A stretch of DNA of 64,000 nucleotides from Mycolicibacterium poriferae (GCF_010728325.1 NZ_AP022570.1:2666001-2730000), one strand, 5' to 3'. Counted from the stretch's first letter, positions 51,940 to 61,842 are shown. Translations and numbers: made by a program. The notes: generated by a model from the sequence alone, not told the origin.

Positions 51940-53736
51940 CTACCGCAGCTGATCTCTGGTGCGGGCCGCCTCGTCCGGGGTCCAGGCCTGCGGCAATCCC
52001 GGCTGATTCGGAAACAGGAAGTCCACGAATGCTTTTGCGGTGGGCTGCGGCTCGTGGTTGGCCAACCCGGGTCGTTCGTTGGCCTCGATGAAGACGTAGT
52101 CGGGCGAGGTGACGTCCGGTACCAGCAGGTCGATGCCGGTCACGGGAATGCCGATCGCGGCGGCCGCGGTGACGGCCACCGCGCGCAGGTCCGGATGCAC
52201 GATCGCGGTGACGTCGTGAATGGTTCCGCCCTGGTGCAGGTTCGCGGTGCGACGCACACGCAGACGCTCACCCTCGGGCAGTACGTCGTCGAACGACCAG
52301 CCCGCCTCGGTGACCGTCGCCTCGGTCACGGCATCCATCGGGATGACCGACTCGCCGCCTGTCGCGGCGGCCCGGCGGCGGCTCTGTGCCTCGATCAGCT
52401 CACGGATGGTGTGCCGGCCTGTGCCGGTGACTTCGGCCGGGCGACGCAGTGCCGCGGCGACCACCTTGCCGTCGATGACGACAAGCCGCAGGTCGTCGCC
52501 CTCGGCGCGCTGTTCGATGAGCACCTCGGGGTACTGCTCGCGGGCCCGCGCCAGCGCCGCGTCCAGTTCCCCGGAGTCGGTGACCCCGACCGTGATGCCT
52601 TTGCCCTGCTCGCCGCGGGTGGGTTTGACGACGACGTCGCCCACCTCGGCCAGGAAGTCGTGGTCGGCCTGGTCGAAGGTCGCCAGCCGGCCACGCGGGA
52701 CGGCGATACCGGCCTCGGACACGATGCGCCGGGTGAGTCGCTTGTCGTCGCACCGGCTCATCGCGACGGCGGAGGTGTACTCGGACAACGACTCCCGCGT
52801 GATGACGCTGCGTCCACCGTGCGACATCTTCATCTCGCCGGCCTCGGCGTCGATCACCTCCACCCAGATGCCGCGGCGGATGGCCTCGTCGGCGATGATC
52901 CGGGCGTAGGGGTTGAGGTCGTCGACCGTTTCCGGGGGATGGGTGAACAGCGGCTCGTTGATGGCGTTCTTGCGTTTGACCGCCATGACGGGGACCCGGG
53001 TGAATCCCAGCTTCTCGTACAGCGCGATCGCGGCGCCGTTGTCGTGGGCCACCGACAGGTCCATGTAGGCCCGGCCACGTGTGCGGTACAGCTCGGCCAG
53101 GGCGAGGGTCAGCGCCGCGCCCACCCCGGGCAGCGGTGCCGCCGGGTCGACCGCCAGCGTCCACAGGCTCGAGCCGTTCTCCGGGTCGCTGAACAGCGCC
53201 ACGTGGTCTACGCCGGTCACAGTGCCGAGAACGGCGCCGTCGTCGGTGACCGCGATCAGATAGTCCACCGCATCCCGATGTAAGTGGTTGTCCCAGATGA
53301 CGTCGACGGGGGCGGGCACCATTCCGCACCGGACGTAGACGCGGTTCATCTCGTCGGCTTCCTCACGGCTGCGCAGCGCGCGGATCGTGAATCCGCGCTG
53401 CGTCGGTGCGGTGTCGTCGTCGTCGGTGAAACGTAGCCGGTAGGTGTGGCTGGGATCGATGAACAGCTCGGCCGGGGCGCGGGAGACCAGCACATGCGGC
53501 TCTCGGGCATAGATGCAGATGTCGCGTCGCCCCTTGGCCTCCTCGCGCAGCACGTCGGCGAGGTTCTCCGGGTCCGCGAACGTCTGGCCGAAAATCAGCC
53601 GCCCCCAACCGAGTTCAAGAACCACGTCCTCGGACATCGACTCGACCAGCTCCGGCGGCGAGGCCTGGTGCAGCGACAGCGTGATCGCCTCGGTCTGCTC
53701 ACCGGTCGGCTCGGCACGGGGGTCGAGTGTGCTCAT
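51940..53736 (-). CDS. ngg: N-acetylglutaminylglutamine synthetase (GNAT + ATP-grasp)
   Basis: A 598-residue two-domain enzyme. Residues about 100-285 form a GNAT acetyltransferase (TLAVDPAAPLPGVGAALTLA, SVAHDNGAAIALYEKLGF); residues about 290-585 an ATP-grasp ligase (VVVKPTRGEQGKGITVGV, VLIEQRAEGDDLRLVV, DYVFIEANERPGLANHE). Such a fusion makes the dipeptide N-acetylglutaminylglutamine, the precursor of the osmolyte NAGGN. ATG at 53736 overlaps the upstream amidotransferase stop as ATGA. Confidence 0.88.
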   Translation of the reverse strand: MSTLDPRAEPTGEQTEAITLSLHQASPPELVESMSEDVVLELGWGRLIFGQTFADPENLADVLREEAKGRRDICIYAREPHVLVSRAPAELFIDPSHTYRLRFTDDDDTAPTQRGFTIRALRSREEADEMNRVYVRCGMVPAPVDVIWDNHLHRDAVDYLIAVTDDGAVLGTVTGVDHVALFSDPENGSSLWTLAVDPAAPLPGVGAALTLALAELYRTRGRAYMDLSVAHDNGAAIALYEKLGFTRVPVMAVKRKNAINEPLFTHPPETVDDLNPYARIIADEAIRRGIWVEVIDAEAGEMKMSHGGRSVITRESLSEYTSAVAMSRCDDKRLTRRIVSEAGIAVPRGRLATFDQADHDFLAEVGDVVVKPTRGEQGKGITVGVTDSGELDAALARAREQYPEVLIEQRAEGDDLRLVVIDGKVVAAALRRPAEVTGTGRHTIRELIEAQSRRRAAATGGESVIPMDAVTEATVTEAGWSFDDVLPEGERLRVRRTANLHQGGTIHDVTAIVHPDLRAVAVTAAAAIGIPVTGIDLLVPDVTSPDYVFIEANERPGLANHEPQPTAKAFVDFLFPNQPGLPQAWTPDEAARTRDQLR

Positions 53737-55538
53737 GCGGCCGGGCCCCGGATGCCGTGCTTCTGCAGCCACAGCTCCAGCAGCGCGATCTGCCAGAGCT
53801 CGTTGCCCCTCAGCGGGGTCAGCCGGCCGTTGGGGTCGGCCAGCAGCTGCTCGACGGCTTCGGGCCGGAACAGTCCGCGTTCCTTGGCCTCCGGGGCGTA
53901 GAGAGCGTCGCGGACCAGGTCCAGGTACGGCCCTTCGAGGTGGGTCAGTGCGGGCACCGGAAAATACCCCTTGGGCCGGTCGATCACGTCGGCGGGGATC
54001 ACGCGCCGGGCGGCCTGTTTGAGCACACCCTTGCCCTCGTGGGCGGTCTTGTACTGGGGCGGACACGTGGCGGCCAACTCGACCAGGTCGTGGTCGAGGA
54101 ACGGTACCCGGCCTTCCAGGCCCCAGGCCATCGTCATGTTGTCGACCCGCTTGACCGGGTCGTCGACCAGCATCACGGTGGTGTCCAGGCGCAGCGCGCG
54201 GTCGACCCCGGTTGCCGCGCCGATCCGCGCGAAGTGTTCGGCGACGAACCGCTCGCTGGGATCGTCTTCGGTGGCCACGGCCGCAGACACCAGTTTGGCG
54301 TACGCCGACTGGTCGCGGTCGAAGAAGGCCGCGCGGTAGCTGGCGACCGAACCTTCGACCGAGGCTGCCGACGGCTCGCCCATCGGCGGATACCAGTGGT
54401 ACCCGGCGAAGACCTCGTCGGCGCCCTGGCCGGACTGCACCACCTTGACGTGTTTGGCGACCTCCTGGCTGAGGAGATAGAAGGCCACGCAGTCATGGCT
54501 GACCATCGGTTCGCTCATCGCGCCGATCGCGCCGTCGAGGGCGGGCAGCATGCGGTCGGTGCCGATCCGGATCTGGTGATGATCGGTGTCGAACCGTTTG
54601 GCGATGATGTCGGAGTAGCGGAACTCGTCGCCCTCGACGCCGCCGACAGACTCGAAGCCGATGGAGAACGTCTTGAGTCCGTGCTGGCCGGCTTCGGCGA
54701 GCAACCCGACGATCAGGCTGGAGTCCACCCCGCCCGACAGCAGGCAGCCCACCGGGACGTCGGCGACCAGGCGCCGCTCCACCGCCACCCGCAGCGAGTG
54801 CAGAACCGCGTCCTCCCAGTCGCGTTCGGACCAGTCGGCACGTTCGTCACACCGGGTGAAGTCGGGCTCCCAGTAGACCTTCGTGGTCCGCGTGCCGTCG
54901 GGTTCGATCACCATCAGCGACGCCGGCGGCAGCTTGCCGACGCCGCGCAGGATCGTCCGTGGCGGCGGCACCACCGAATGGAAGGTCATGTAGTGGTGCA
55001 GCGCGACCTGGTCGATCCGGGTGTCGATGTCCCCGCCGGCCAGCAGCGCGGGCAGCGACGACGCGAACCGGATCCGGTCGGCGTTCTCGCTGATGTAGAG
55101 CGGCTTGATACCGAGGCGGTCGCGGCCGAGCAGCACTCGACCGCTGTCGCGTTCGACGATGGCGAAGGCGTACATGCCCTTGAGGTGGTCGACGAATTTG
55201 TCGCCCCAGTGGTGGTAGCCCTTGAGCAGCACCTCGGTGTCGCTGTGCGAGAAGAACCGGTAGCCGTGGCTCATCAGTTCGTCGCGCAACTGCTCGTAGT
55301 TGTAGATGCAGCCGTTCCAGGCGATCGACAGCCCGAGTTCGGAGTCGACCATGGGCTGCGCGCCGGCCTCGGTGAGGTCGATGATCTTCAGTCGGCGATG
55401 CCCGAGGGCGACCCGGCCCTGGGACCACACGCCGGCGGCGTCGGGTCCGCGCGGGACCATGACTTGGGCCATCGCGGAGACGGCACCGATATCCGGGGTT
55501 CTTCCGTCGAGGCGTACCTCGCCGGTGGCTCCACACAC
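53733..55538 (-). CDS. asnO: N-acetylglutaminylglutamine amidotransferase (asparagine synthase-like)
   Basis: A 601-residue enzyme that amidates the dipeptide to NAGGN, an osmoprotectant. Cys2 nucleophile (MCGATGEV), glutaminase residues in PRGPDAAGVW and WNGCIYNYEQLRDEL, and the PP-loop CLLSGGVDSSLIVGLL of the synthetase domain. FLDHDLVELAATCPPQYKTA near the end is typical of this branch. Operon with ngg. Confidence 0.9.
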   Translation of the reverse strand: MCGATGEVRLDGRTPDIGAVSAMAQVMVPRGPDAAGVWSQGRVALGHRRLKIIDLTEAGAQPMVDSELGLSIAWNGCIYNYEQLRDELMSHGYRFFSHSDTEVLLKGYHHWGDKFVDHLKGMYAFAIVERDSGRVLLGRDRLGIKPLYISENADRIRFASSLPALLAGGDIDTRIDQVALHHYMTFHSVVPPPRTILRGVGKLPPASLMVIEPDGTRTTKVYWEPDFTRCDERADWSERDWEDAVLHSLRVAVERRLVADVPVGCLLSGGVDSSLIVGLLAEAGQHGLKTFSIGFESVGGVEGDEFRYSDIIAKRFDTDHHQIRIGTDRMLPALDGAIGAMSEPMVSHDCVAFYLLSQEVAKHVKVVQSGQGADEVFAGYHWYPPMGEPSAASVEGSVASYRAAFFDRDQSAYAKLVSAAVATEDDPSERFVAEHFARIGAATGVDRALRLDTTVMLVDDPVKRVDNMTMAWGLEGRVPFLDHDLVELAATCPPQYKTAHEGKGVLKQAARRVIPADVIDRPKGYFPVPALTHLEGPYLDLVRDALYAPEAKERGLFRPEAVEQLLADPNGRLTPLRGNELWQIALLELWLQKHGIRGPAA

Positions 55539-55851
55539 CTGTTCGACCCTACTCTGTGTCGGCTGACATCGACGCCGTTGTCGGCGGCCCTGGTTGCGGC
55601 CCGCATCGGCAACGGAATATTTACCCTAGGGGAACTCCGCCAAACCGGCGCAGCGACGTCGGGTTGGCGATCCTGGTCACTCGGCGGGGTGTGCAGCTTG
55701 CTTTCGGCCCATATGATTTGAAAAGGTCTGCTGTCCTACCTTTCGGCGGCGGATATCCGGTGAATACCGGCGATGACGATCCCGCGGCGGGTAGCCAATG
55801 GTTGACTTGCCAGCACAGACAACCGTGTCGACGGCGTGGCGAGGAGAAGTG
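55539..55851. other. Divergent intergenic region between the NAGGN operon and glnA4
   Basis: 313 bases holding the promoters of two divergent operons. I found no clear GlnR box, riboswitch or RNA gene. It contains AT-richer words (GGAATATTTACC near 55614; CATATGATTTGAAAAGG near 55711) that could be part of promoters. Confidence 0.4.
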
Positions 55852-57219
55852 ATGGGTGCACAAAAAGGCATGCTGACGCAGGCCGAACTGGAGCAGTTGG
55901 TTGCTGCGGGCGACATCGACACGGTGATCGTGGCCTTCACCGACATGCAGGGCCGGCTCACCGGCAAGCGGGTCTCGGCGCGGCTGTTCGTCGACGACGT
56001 CGCCGAGCACGGCGCCGAATGCTGCAACTACCTGCTGGCCGTCGACGTCGACATGAACACCGTCGACGGCTACGCCATCTCCAGCTGGGAGACCGGCTAC
56101 GGCGACATGGTGATGACCCCCGACTTCAGCACACTGCGGCTGCTGCCGTGGATTCCCGGCAGCGCGTTGGTGATGGCGGATCTGTCCTGGACTGACGGCA
56201 AGCCCGTCAAGCAGGCGCCGCGCAGCATCCTCAACCGCCAGATGGACCGTCTCGCCGAGCGGGGGTTGGTCCCCTACATCGGCACCGAACTCGAGTTCAT
56301 GGTGTTCGACGACGCATTCCGTGACGCCTGGAAAGCCGACTACCGCGGCCTGACGCCGGCCACCGACTACAACGTGGACTACCAGATGCTGGCCTCCACC
56401 CGCATGGAGCCGTTGCTGCGCGACATCCGCCTCGGCATGGACGGCGCGGGCATGTACTGCGAAGGGGTGAAGGGGGAGTGCAACCTCGGGCAGCAGGAGA
56501 TCGCCTTCCGCTACGACCACGCATTGGTCACCTGCGACAACCACACCATCTACAAGAACGGCGCCAAAGAGATCGCCGATCAACACGGCAAGAGCCTGAC
56601 CTTCATGGCCAAGTTCGACGAGCGTGAAGGCAACAGCTGCCACATCCACATCTCGCTGCGCGGCACCGACGGCTCCGCCGTGTTCGCCGACGACAGCGAC
56701 CCGCTGGGAATGTCGGCGATGTTCCGCAGCTTCGTGGCCGGCCAACTGGCCACCTTGCGCGAGCTGACCTTGTTCTACGCCCCGAACATCAACTCCTACA
56801 AGCGATTCGTCGACGGCAGCTTCGCGCCCACCGCGATCGCCTGGGGCCTGGACAACCGCACGTGCGCACTGCGGGTGGTCGGCCACGGCCAGGGCATGCG
56901 CATGGAGTGCCGCGCCCCGGGTGGAGACGTCAACCAGTACCTGGCCACCGCGGCGCTGATCGCCGGCGGCCTGCACGGCATCGAGCAGGGGCTCGAGCTG
57001 CCCGATGCCACCGACGGCAACGCCTACACCAGCGGCGCCGACCGGCTGCCCACCACGATGAGCGAGGCCGCCGAACTGTTCGACAAATCCGAGATCGCTC
57101 GCGCCGCATTCGGAGACGACGTCGTCGACCACTACCTGAACTATGCACGTGTCGAGCTGGCGGACTTCAACGCCGCCGTGACCGATTGGGAAAGGAGGCG
57201 CTGTTTTGAACGGCTCTGA
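55852..57219 (+). CDS. glnA4: Glutamine synthetase-like protein GlnA4 (gamma-glutamylation of amines)
   Basis: A 455-residue GS-fold ligase. GTELEFMVFDDAF and GECNLGQQEIAFRY hold the metal glutamates, NSCHIHISLRG the nucleotide site, and NRTCALRVVGHG with MECRAPGGDVNQYLA the Arg-Glu region. GlnA4-type proteins in actinomycetes join glutamate to an amine such as ethanolamine rather than to ammonia (family knowledge). ATG at 55852 with GAGGAG. Operon with the next three genes, which fit a gamma-glutamyl route. Confidence 0.9.
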   Translation: MGAQKGMLTQAELEQLVAAGDIDTVIVAFTDMQGRLTGKRVSARLFVDDVAEHGAECCNYLLAVDVDMNTVDGYAISSWETGYGDMVMTPDFSTLRLLPWIPGSALVMADLSWTDGKPVKQAPRSILNRQMDRLAERGLVPYIGTELEFMVFDDAFRDAWKADYRGLTPATDYNVDYQMLASTRMEPLLRDIRLGMDGAGMYCEGVKGECNLGQQEIAFRYDHALVTCDNHTIYKNGAKEIADQHGKSLTFMAKFDEREGNSCHIHISLRGTDGSAVFADDSDPLGMSAMFRSFVAGQLATLRELTLFYAPNINSYKRFVDGSFAPTAIAWGLDNRTCALRVVGHGQGMRMECRAPGGDVNQYLATAALIAGGLHGIEQGLELPDATDGNAYTSGADRLPTTMSEAAELFDKSEIARAAFGDDVVDHYLNYARVELADFNAAVTDWERRRCFERL

Positions 57220-57991
57220 CCTCGAATACCGCCGCAGGCCCGCGATCGGGCTGACCACCTATCTGCAGCAGGCCCAGACCGGGGTGTGGGATGTGCGGGC
57301 CAGTTTCCTGCCGGCCATCTACTTCGAAGGGGTCGGGCTCGCCGGTGGCATGTCGGTGCTGCTGCCGCCCCAACCGGTGGACGCGGCGGCCGCCGATGCG
57401 CTGCTCGACGGCCTCGACGGGCTGATCATCACCGGCGGCCGTGACGTCGACCCCGGCGCCTACGGCAGCCCACGGCATCCCGCCACCGACGAACCCGCCG
57501 ACGACAGCCGCATCCGCGACGACTTCGAGTTCGCCCTGCTGCACGCGGCGCTGCGCCGCGGGATGCCGGTGCTGGGAATCTGCCGGGGCGCTCAGGTGCT
57601 CAACGTCGCGCTCGGCGGCACACTGCACCAGCACCTGCCCGATGTGGTGGGCCACAGCCGCCATCAACAGGGCAACGCGGTGTTCTCCACGTCCGCGATC
57701 ACCACCGTCGCGGGCACCCGGGTGCAGGCCCTGGTCGGCGCCACCACCGACGCGCAGTGCTACCACCACCAGGCCATCGACCGACTCGGCGACGGGCTGA
57801 TCGTCAGCGCCTCGGACACCGACGGCGTGATCGAGGCCGTGGAGACAGACCCGCGCCGCTACCCGGAGCACTGGGTGGTGGCCGTGCAGTGGCATCCCGA
57901 GGAGCGGCTCGACGACCTGCGGCTGTTCGCCGGTCTGGTGCAGGCCTCGTCGGCGTACGGGCAGCGAAAAACGCAGAAGGTGAGTGCATGA
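57206..57991 (+). CDS. Class I glutamine amidotransferase-like hydrolase (PuuD type)
   Basis: A 261-residue gamma-glutamyl hydrolase of the PuuD/Rv2859c family. Triad: Cys in LGICRGAQVLNV, His-Glu in VAVQWHPEE, and QCYHHQAIDRLG. It would split gamma-glutamyl intermediates back to glutamate plus product. TTG start at 57206 is set by AAAGGAGG eight to nine bases upstream; the gene overlaps glnA4 by 14 bases. Confidence 0.9.
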   Translation: MNGSDLEYRRRPAIGLTTYLQQAQTGVWDVRASFLPAIYFEGVGLAGGMSVLLPPQPVDAAAADALLDGLDGLIITGGRDVDPGAYGSPRHPATDEPADDSRIRDDFEFALLHAALRRGMPVLGICRGAQVLNVALGGTLHQHLPDVVGHSRHQQGNAVFSTSAITTVAGTRVQALVGATTDAQCYHHQAIDRLGDGLIVSASDTDGVIEAVETDPRRYPEHWVVAVQWHPEERLDDLRLFAGLVQASSAYGQRKTQKVSA

Positions 57992-59364
57992 CGACCTGTG
58001 AGGTGATCAACCCGGCGACCGAGGAGCTGCTGCGCACCGTCGAGCTCACCGACACCGCCGGCGTCGACGACGCGGTCGCCCGCGCACAGTCGGCTCAGCG
58101 GAAGTGGGCCCGGCTGGCACCGGCCGAGCGGGCGGGCGCACTGCGGGATTTCGCGGCCGCCGTCGACGCCCACGTCGAGGAGCTGGCCGCCCTCGAGGTC
58201 GCCAACTCCGGTCATCCGATCGGTTCGGCGCGGTGGGAGGCCGGGCACGTCCGCGACGTGCTGCAGTTCTATGCGGGTGCGCCGGAACGACTGTCCGGCA
58301 AGCAGATTCCGGTGGCCGGTGGGCTGGACGTGACGTTCAACGAGCCGCTCGGCGTGGTCGGGATCATCACCCCGTGGAACTTCCCGATGACCATCGCGGC
58401 GTGGGGCTTCGCTCCCGCGCTGGCCGCCGGCAACGCGGTGCTGGTGAAGCCCGCCGAGTGGACTCCGCTGACCACGCTGCGGCTCGGCGAACTCGCCCTC
58501 GAAGCCGGTCTGCCGGCCGACCTGCTGTGCGTGCTGCCGGGCGCGGGCGAGGTGGTGGGGGAGCGTTTCGTCACCCATCCCGACGTCCGCAAGATCGTCT
58601 TCACCGGCTCCACCGAGGTGGGCACCCGGGTGATGGCGGGCGCCGCCGCGCACGTCAAGCGGGTGACGCTGGAGCTGGGCGGCAAGAGCGCCAACATCGT
58701 CTTCGACGATTGCGATCTGGAACGCGCCGCGGCGACAGCACCCTACGGGGTGTTCGACAACGCCGGTCAGGATTGCTGTGCGCGCAGCCGTATCCTGGTG
58801 CAGCGCAACGTCTACGACCGCTTCATGGAGCTGCTCGAACCGGCGGTCAAGGGTGTCGCCGTGGGTGACCCGAACGCCGAGGACACCGAGATGGGCCCGC
58901 TGGTGTCCAAGACGCACTGGAGCTCGGTCGCCTCATATGTGCCCGACGACGCCCCTGTCGCGTTCCGCGGTTCGGCGCCGCAGGGGCCCGGCTTCTGGTT
59001 CCCCCCGACGGTGCTCACGCCACAGCGCGGCGACCGATCCGTCACCGAGGAGATCTTCGGCCCGGTCGTCGCCGTCCTGCCTTTCGACGACGAGGCCGAC
59101 GCCGTGGGGCTGGCCAACGACACCGCCTACGGGTTGTCCGGCTCGATCTGGACAGACAACCTGTCGCGGGCACTGCGGGTGTCGCGCGCGGTCGAGGCCG
59201 GCAATCTGTCGGTCAACTCGCACTCGTCGGTGCGATACAACACCCCGTTCGGCGGTTTCAAGGCCTCCGGACTGGGCCGGGAGCTCGGTCCCGACGCCCC
59301 GCTGTCGTTCACCGAGACCAAGAACGTCTTCATCGCTGTTCAGACAGAGCAGGAGGCTCACTGA
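57988..59364 (+). CDS. aldC: Aldehyde dehydrogenase (AldC-like)
   Basis: A 458-residue ALDH. GVVGIITPWNFPMTIAAWGF, FTGSTEVGTRVM, LELGGKSANIVF and the catalytic region NAGQDCCARSRILVQ, plus EEIFGPVVAVLPF and TPFGGFKASGLGREL. In the operon it would oxidise the aldehyde of a gamma-glutamylated amino aldehyde. ATG overlaps the previous stop as ATGA. Confidence 0.93.
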   Translation: MTTCEVINPATEELLRTVELTDTAGVDDAVARAQSAQRKWARLAPAERAGALRDFAAAVDAHVEELAALEVANSGHPIGSARWEAGHVRDVLQFYAGAPERLSGKQIPVAGGLDVTFNEPLGVVGIITPWNFPMTIAAWGFAPALAAGNAVLVKPAEWTPLTTLRLGELALEAGLPADLLCVLPGAGEVVGERFVTHPDVRKIVFTGSTEVGTRVMAGAAAHVKRVTLELGGKSANIVFDDCDLERAAATAPYGVFDNAGQDCCARSRILVQRNVYDRFMELLEPAVKGVAVGDPNAEDTEMGPLVSKTHWSSVASYVPDDAPVAFRGSAPQGPGFWFPPTVLTPQRGDRSVTEEIFGPVVAVLPFDDEADAVGLANDTAYGLSGSIWTDNLSRALRVSRAVEAGNLSVNSHSSVRYNTPFGGFKASGLGRELGPDAPLSFTETKNVFIAVQTEQEAH

Positions 59365-60137
59365 TGGATCTGACCCAACGCCTCGCCGGCAAGGTCGCCG
59401 TCGTCACCGGCGGCGCCAGCGGAATCGGCCTGGCGAGCGTGCGCCGGCTGCACGCCGAGGGCGCCACCATCGTCATCGGTGACATCGACCCCGCGACCGG
59501 CAAGGACGTCGCCGATGAGGTCGAAGGCACCTTCGTGCCGGTCGACGTCGCCGACGAAGTCGCCGTCGACACGCTGTTCGACACCGCGGCCAAGACCTAC
59601 GGGTCGGTGGACATCGCGTTCAACAACGCCGGAATCTCGCCGCCCGACGACGACCTCATCGAGAACACCGGGCTCGAGGCGTGGCAGCGGGTGCAGGACG
59701 TCAACCTCAAATCGGTGTTCCTGTGCTGCAAGGCGGCGCTGCGCCACATGGTGCCCCAGCAGAAGGGATCGATCATCAACACCGCGTCGTTCGTCGCGGT
59801 GATGGGTTCGGCCACGTCGCAGATCTCCTACACCGCCTCCAAAGGTGGGGTGCTGGCGATGTCGCGTGAGCTCGGCGTGCAGTACGCGCGCCAGGGCATC
59901 CGGGTCAACGCACTGTGCCCGGGGCCGGTCAACACACCGCTGCTCAAGGAGCTGTTCGCCAAGGACCCCGAGCGCGCCGCGCGCCGTCTGGTGCACGTTC
60001 CGGTCGGCCGTTTCGCCGAGCCGGAAGAACTGGCCGCGGCGGTCGCGTTCCTGGCCAGCGACGACGCATCCTTCATCACCGGCTCGTCGTTCCTGGTCGA
60101 CGGCGGCATCAGCTCCGCCTACGTGACGCCGCTGTAG
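59364..60137 (+). CDS. Short-chain dehydrogenase (Rv2857c-like)
   Basis: A 257-residue SDR. VTGGASGIGLASVRRLHAEG, DIAFNNAGISPPDDD, YTASKGGVLAMSRELG and CPGPVNTPLL. Presumably oxidises the alcohol intermediate (for example of gamma-glutamylethanolamide) before aldC; inference from context. Start overlaps aldC stop as TGATG. Confidence 0.92.
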   Translation: MDLTQRLAGKVAVVTGGASGIGLASVRRLHAEGATIVIGDIDPATGKDVADEVEGTFVPVDVADEVAVDTLFDTAAKTYGSVDIAFNNAGISPPDDDLIENTGLEAWQRVQDVNLKSVFLCCKAALRHMVPQQKGSIINTASFVAVMGSATSQISYTASKGGVLAMSRELGVQYARQGIRVNALCPGPVNTPLLKELFAKDPERAARRLVHVPVGRFAEPEELAAAVAFLASDDASFITGSSFLVDGGISSAYVTPL

Positions 60138-60150
60138 TCCACCTGCACCG

Positions 60151-60882
60151 ATGGCCGCCGAACCGGGCTCGCCCGAGCGCACCGACGCCAGCGACGCGCT
60201 GCTGCGTCCGGTGCGGCCACTCAACGCGTTCGAGGACACGGTGTCGCGGCTGCTGCAGACGATCCGGCTCGGGCTGCTGCAGCCGGGGGAGTCGTTACCG
60301 CCGGAGCGGGACCTCGCTGCCCGGCTCGGGGTCAGTCGGGACACGCTGCGGGAGGCCATCAAGTCGCTGGCCGAGGCCGGGTATCTGGTGTCGCGGCGCG
60401 GGCGCTACGGCGGCACGTTCCTGGCCGATGAGCTGCCCGCCCCGACCGGGGACGCCGCTCGGCCCACCCGTGCCGACATCGACGACACCATGCGGCTGCG
60501 CGAGATCCTCGAAGTCGGCGCCGCGCGGATGGCTGCGGGCCGGACACTGACCGCCACCGAGCGTCAGGCGTTGTCGGGCCGGCTGGCCGACGTCCGCGGG
60601 GCCGACGGCGCCGACTACCGCCGCCTGGATTCACGGTTGCATCTGGCGATCGCCGAGGCGGCGGGAGTGCCGTCGCTGGTCCCACTGGTGGCGCAGAACC
60701 GGATGCGGCTCAACGAACTGCTCGACCACATCCCGCTGCTGGCCCGCAACATCGCCCATTCCGACGAGCAGCATGACGCGATCGTCGCGGCGATCCTGGC
60801 CGGCGACGCCGACACAGCGGCCGAGACCATGGCCGCGCACGTCCGGGGTTCGGCCACGCTGCTGCACGGCTTCCTGGACTGA
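60151..60882 (+). CDS. GntR-family regulator with FCD domain
   Basis: A 243-residue FadR-type GntR regulator. Winged helix residues about 30-95 (GESLPPERDLAARLGVSRDT, LREAIKSLAEAGYLVSRRG) and a C-terminal FCD helical ligand domain with metal-type histidines (SRLHLAIAEAAG, SDEQHDAIVAAILAGD). It follows the SDR by 13 bases and so is likely the operon's own regulator. Confidence 0.92.
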   Translation: MAAEPGSPERTDASDALLRPVRPLNAFEDTVSRLLQTIRLGLLQPGESLPPERDLAARLGVSRDTLREAIKSLAEAGYLVSRRGRYGGTFLADELPAPTGDAARPTRADIDDTMRLREILEVGAARMAAGRTLTATERQALSGRLADVRGADGADYRRLDSRLHLAIAEAAGVPSLVPLVAQNRMRLNELLDHIPLLARNIAHSDEQHDAIVAAILAGDADTAAETMAAHVRGSATLLHGFLD

Positions 60883-60970
60883 CGTGCGCGGCGAGCGCGC
60901 GGGTCTGCACATCGACACGCCGCGCAGGCTGGCATTTTGCGCGCGCTCGTCGGGGACTAGATTTGCAGGG

Positions 60971-61291
60971 ATGGAGGACGAAGGGCTGGTCGAGCGGGCG
61001 TCCTCGGCGCTGGCCGAGGTCGACACCACCGGCTGGGCGCAGCGCTTCGACCTGGTCTCGGACCCGCACCGGTTGGAAATCCTGTTGTGCCTGCACCGCT
61101 CGCCCGGGATCTGTGTCAGCGACCTGGCCGCGGCGCTGAGCCGTTCGGAGAACGCGGTGTCGCAGGCCCTGCGGGTGCTACGTCAGCAGGGCTGGGTCAC
61201 CAACACCCGCGCCGGGCGCTCGGTCACCTACCGGCTCGAGGACGACACCGTGCACGACCTGCTGCACTGGATCGGCGCGCGACACGGCTAA
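60971..61291 (+). CDS. ArsR/SmtB-family metal sensor
   Basis: A 106-residue winged-helix repressor. LVSDPHRLEILLCLHRSPGI, CVSDLAAALSRSENAVSQAL, RVLRQQGWVTNTRAGRSVTY. The last helix DDTVHDLLHWIGARHG is rich in Asp and His, like the alpha5 metal site of nickel/cobalt sensors (NmtR, KmtR). With cbiMNQ nearby a Co/Ni sensor is likely. ATG at 60971. The stop overlaps the convergent redoxin stop. Confidence 0.85.
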   Translation: MEDEGLVERASSALAEVDTTGWAQRFDLVSDPHRLEILLCLHRSPGICVSDLAAALSRSENAVSQALRVLRQQGWVTNTRAGRSVTYRLEDDTVHDLLHWIGARHG

Positions 61292-61842
61292 CTGCCTGCA
61301 CCGAATCGTGCGGCCAGTCCGATGATCTCGTCGACCGACCACTGGTCGTCGGCGTGGGCGCCGTACTTCGCGGCGAGCAATACGCCCTGCGGGGAGATCA
61401 GGAAGTCGGCCGGCTTGCCCAGATGATCCTCGCCGGGGCCCATTCCGGCGCGCAGCGAGCGCTGTTGCCGGACGCCTCGCGCCGCGGCCCACCAGGCGCT
61501 CGGATGCAGCACCGAGGCCAGCGACGACTCCACACCGAACTGTCTGTACAGCGTCTTCTCGGGGTCCGCGACGACGGCGAAGGGCAGATCCGCCTGGTAT
61601 TCGCGCAGCGATTCGGCCGTCGAGTGGAACATCACCACCTCCGAGACGCCTGCCGCGACGATCTCATCGTGCCGCCGGGCCAGGGAGCGCACATGGAGGT
61701 GACAGATGGGACAGCCGGCGAACCGGCGGAACTGTAGGTGCACCAGGTGATCGGAATCGGGTACCGACACGGTGGTGCCGGTGATGGTGTCGAGCCTGCG
61801 TGCGGTGATGTCGTCGCCGACCTTCAGCGGTGTTTTCGGCAT
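61288..61842 (-). CDS. AhpC/TSA-type redoxin
   Basis: A 184-residue thioredoxin-fold protein. The active motif is RRFAGCPICHLHVRSL, a CPxC pair in place of the single peroxidatic Cys of AhpC. VVADPEKTLYRQFGVESSLA matches peroxiredoxin-like proteins. No signal peptide with the ATG at 61842. It may be a peroxidase or thiol reductase. Confidence 0.82.
   Translation of the reverse strand: MPKTPLKVGDDITARRLDTITGTTVSVPDSDHLVHLQFRRFAGCPICHLHVRSLARRHDEIVAAGVSEVVMFHSTAESLREYQADLPFAVVADPEKTLYRQFGVESSLASVLHPSAWWAAARGVRQQRSLRAGMGPGEDHLGKPADFLISPQGVLLAAKYGAHADDQWSVDEIIGLAARFGAGS

Noticed and set aside
53727..55721. Plus-strand open frame of 664 codons opposite asnO
   Set aside because: Shadow frame; the minus strand has the Cys2 nucleophile and the SGGVDSS loop.
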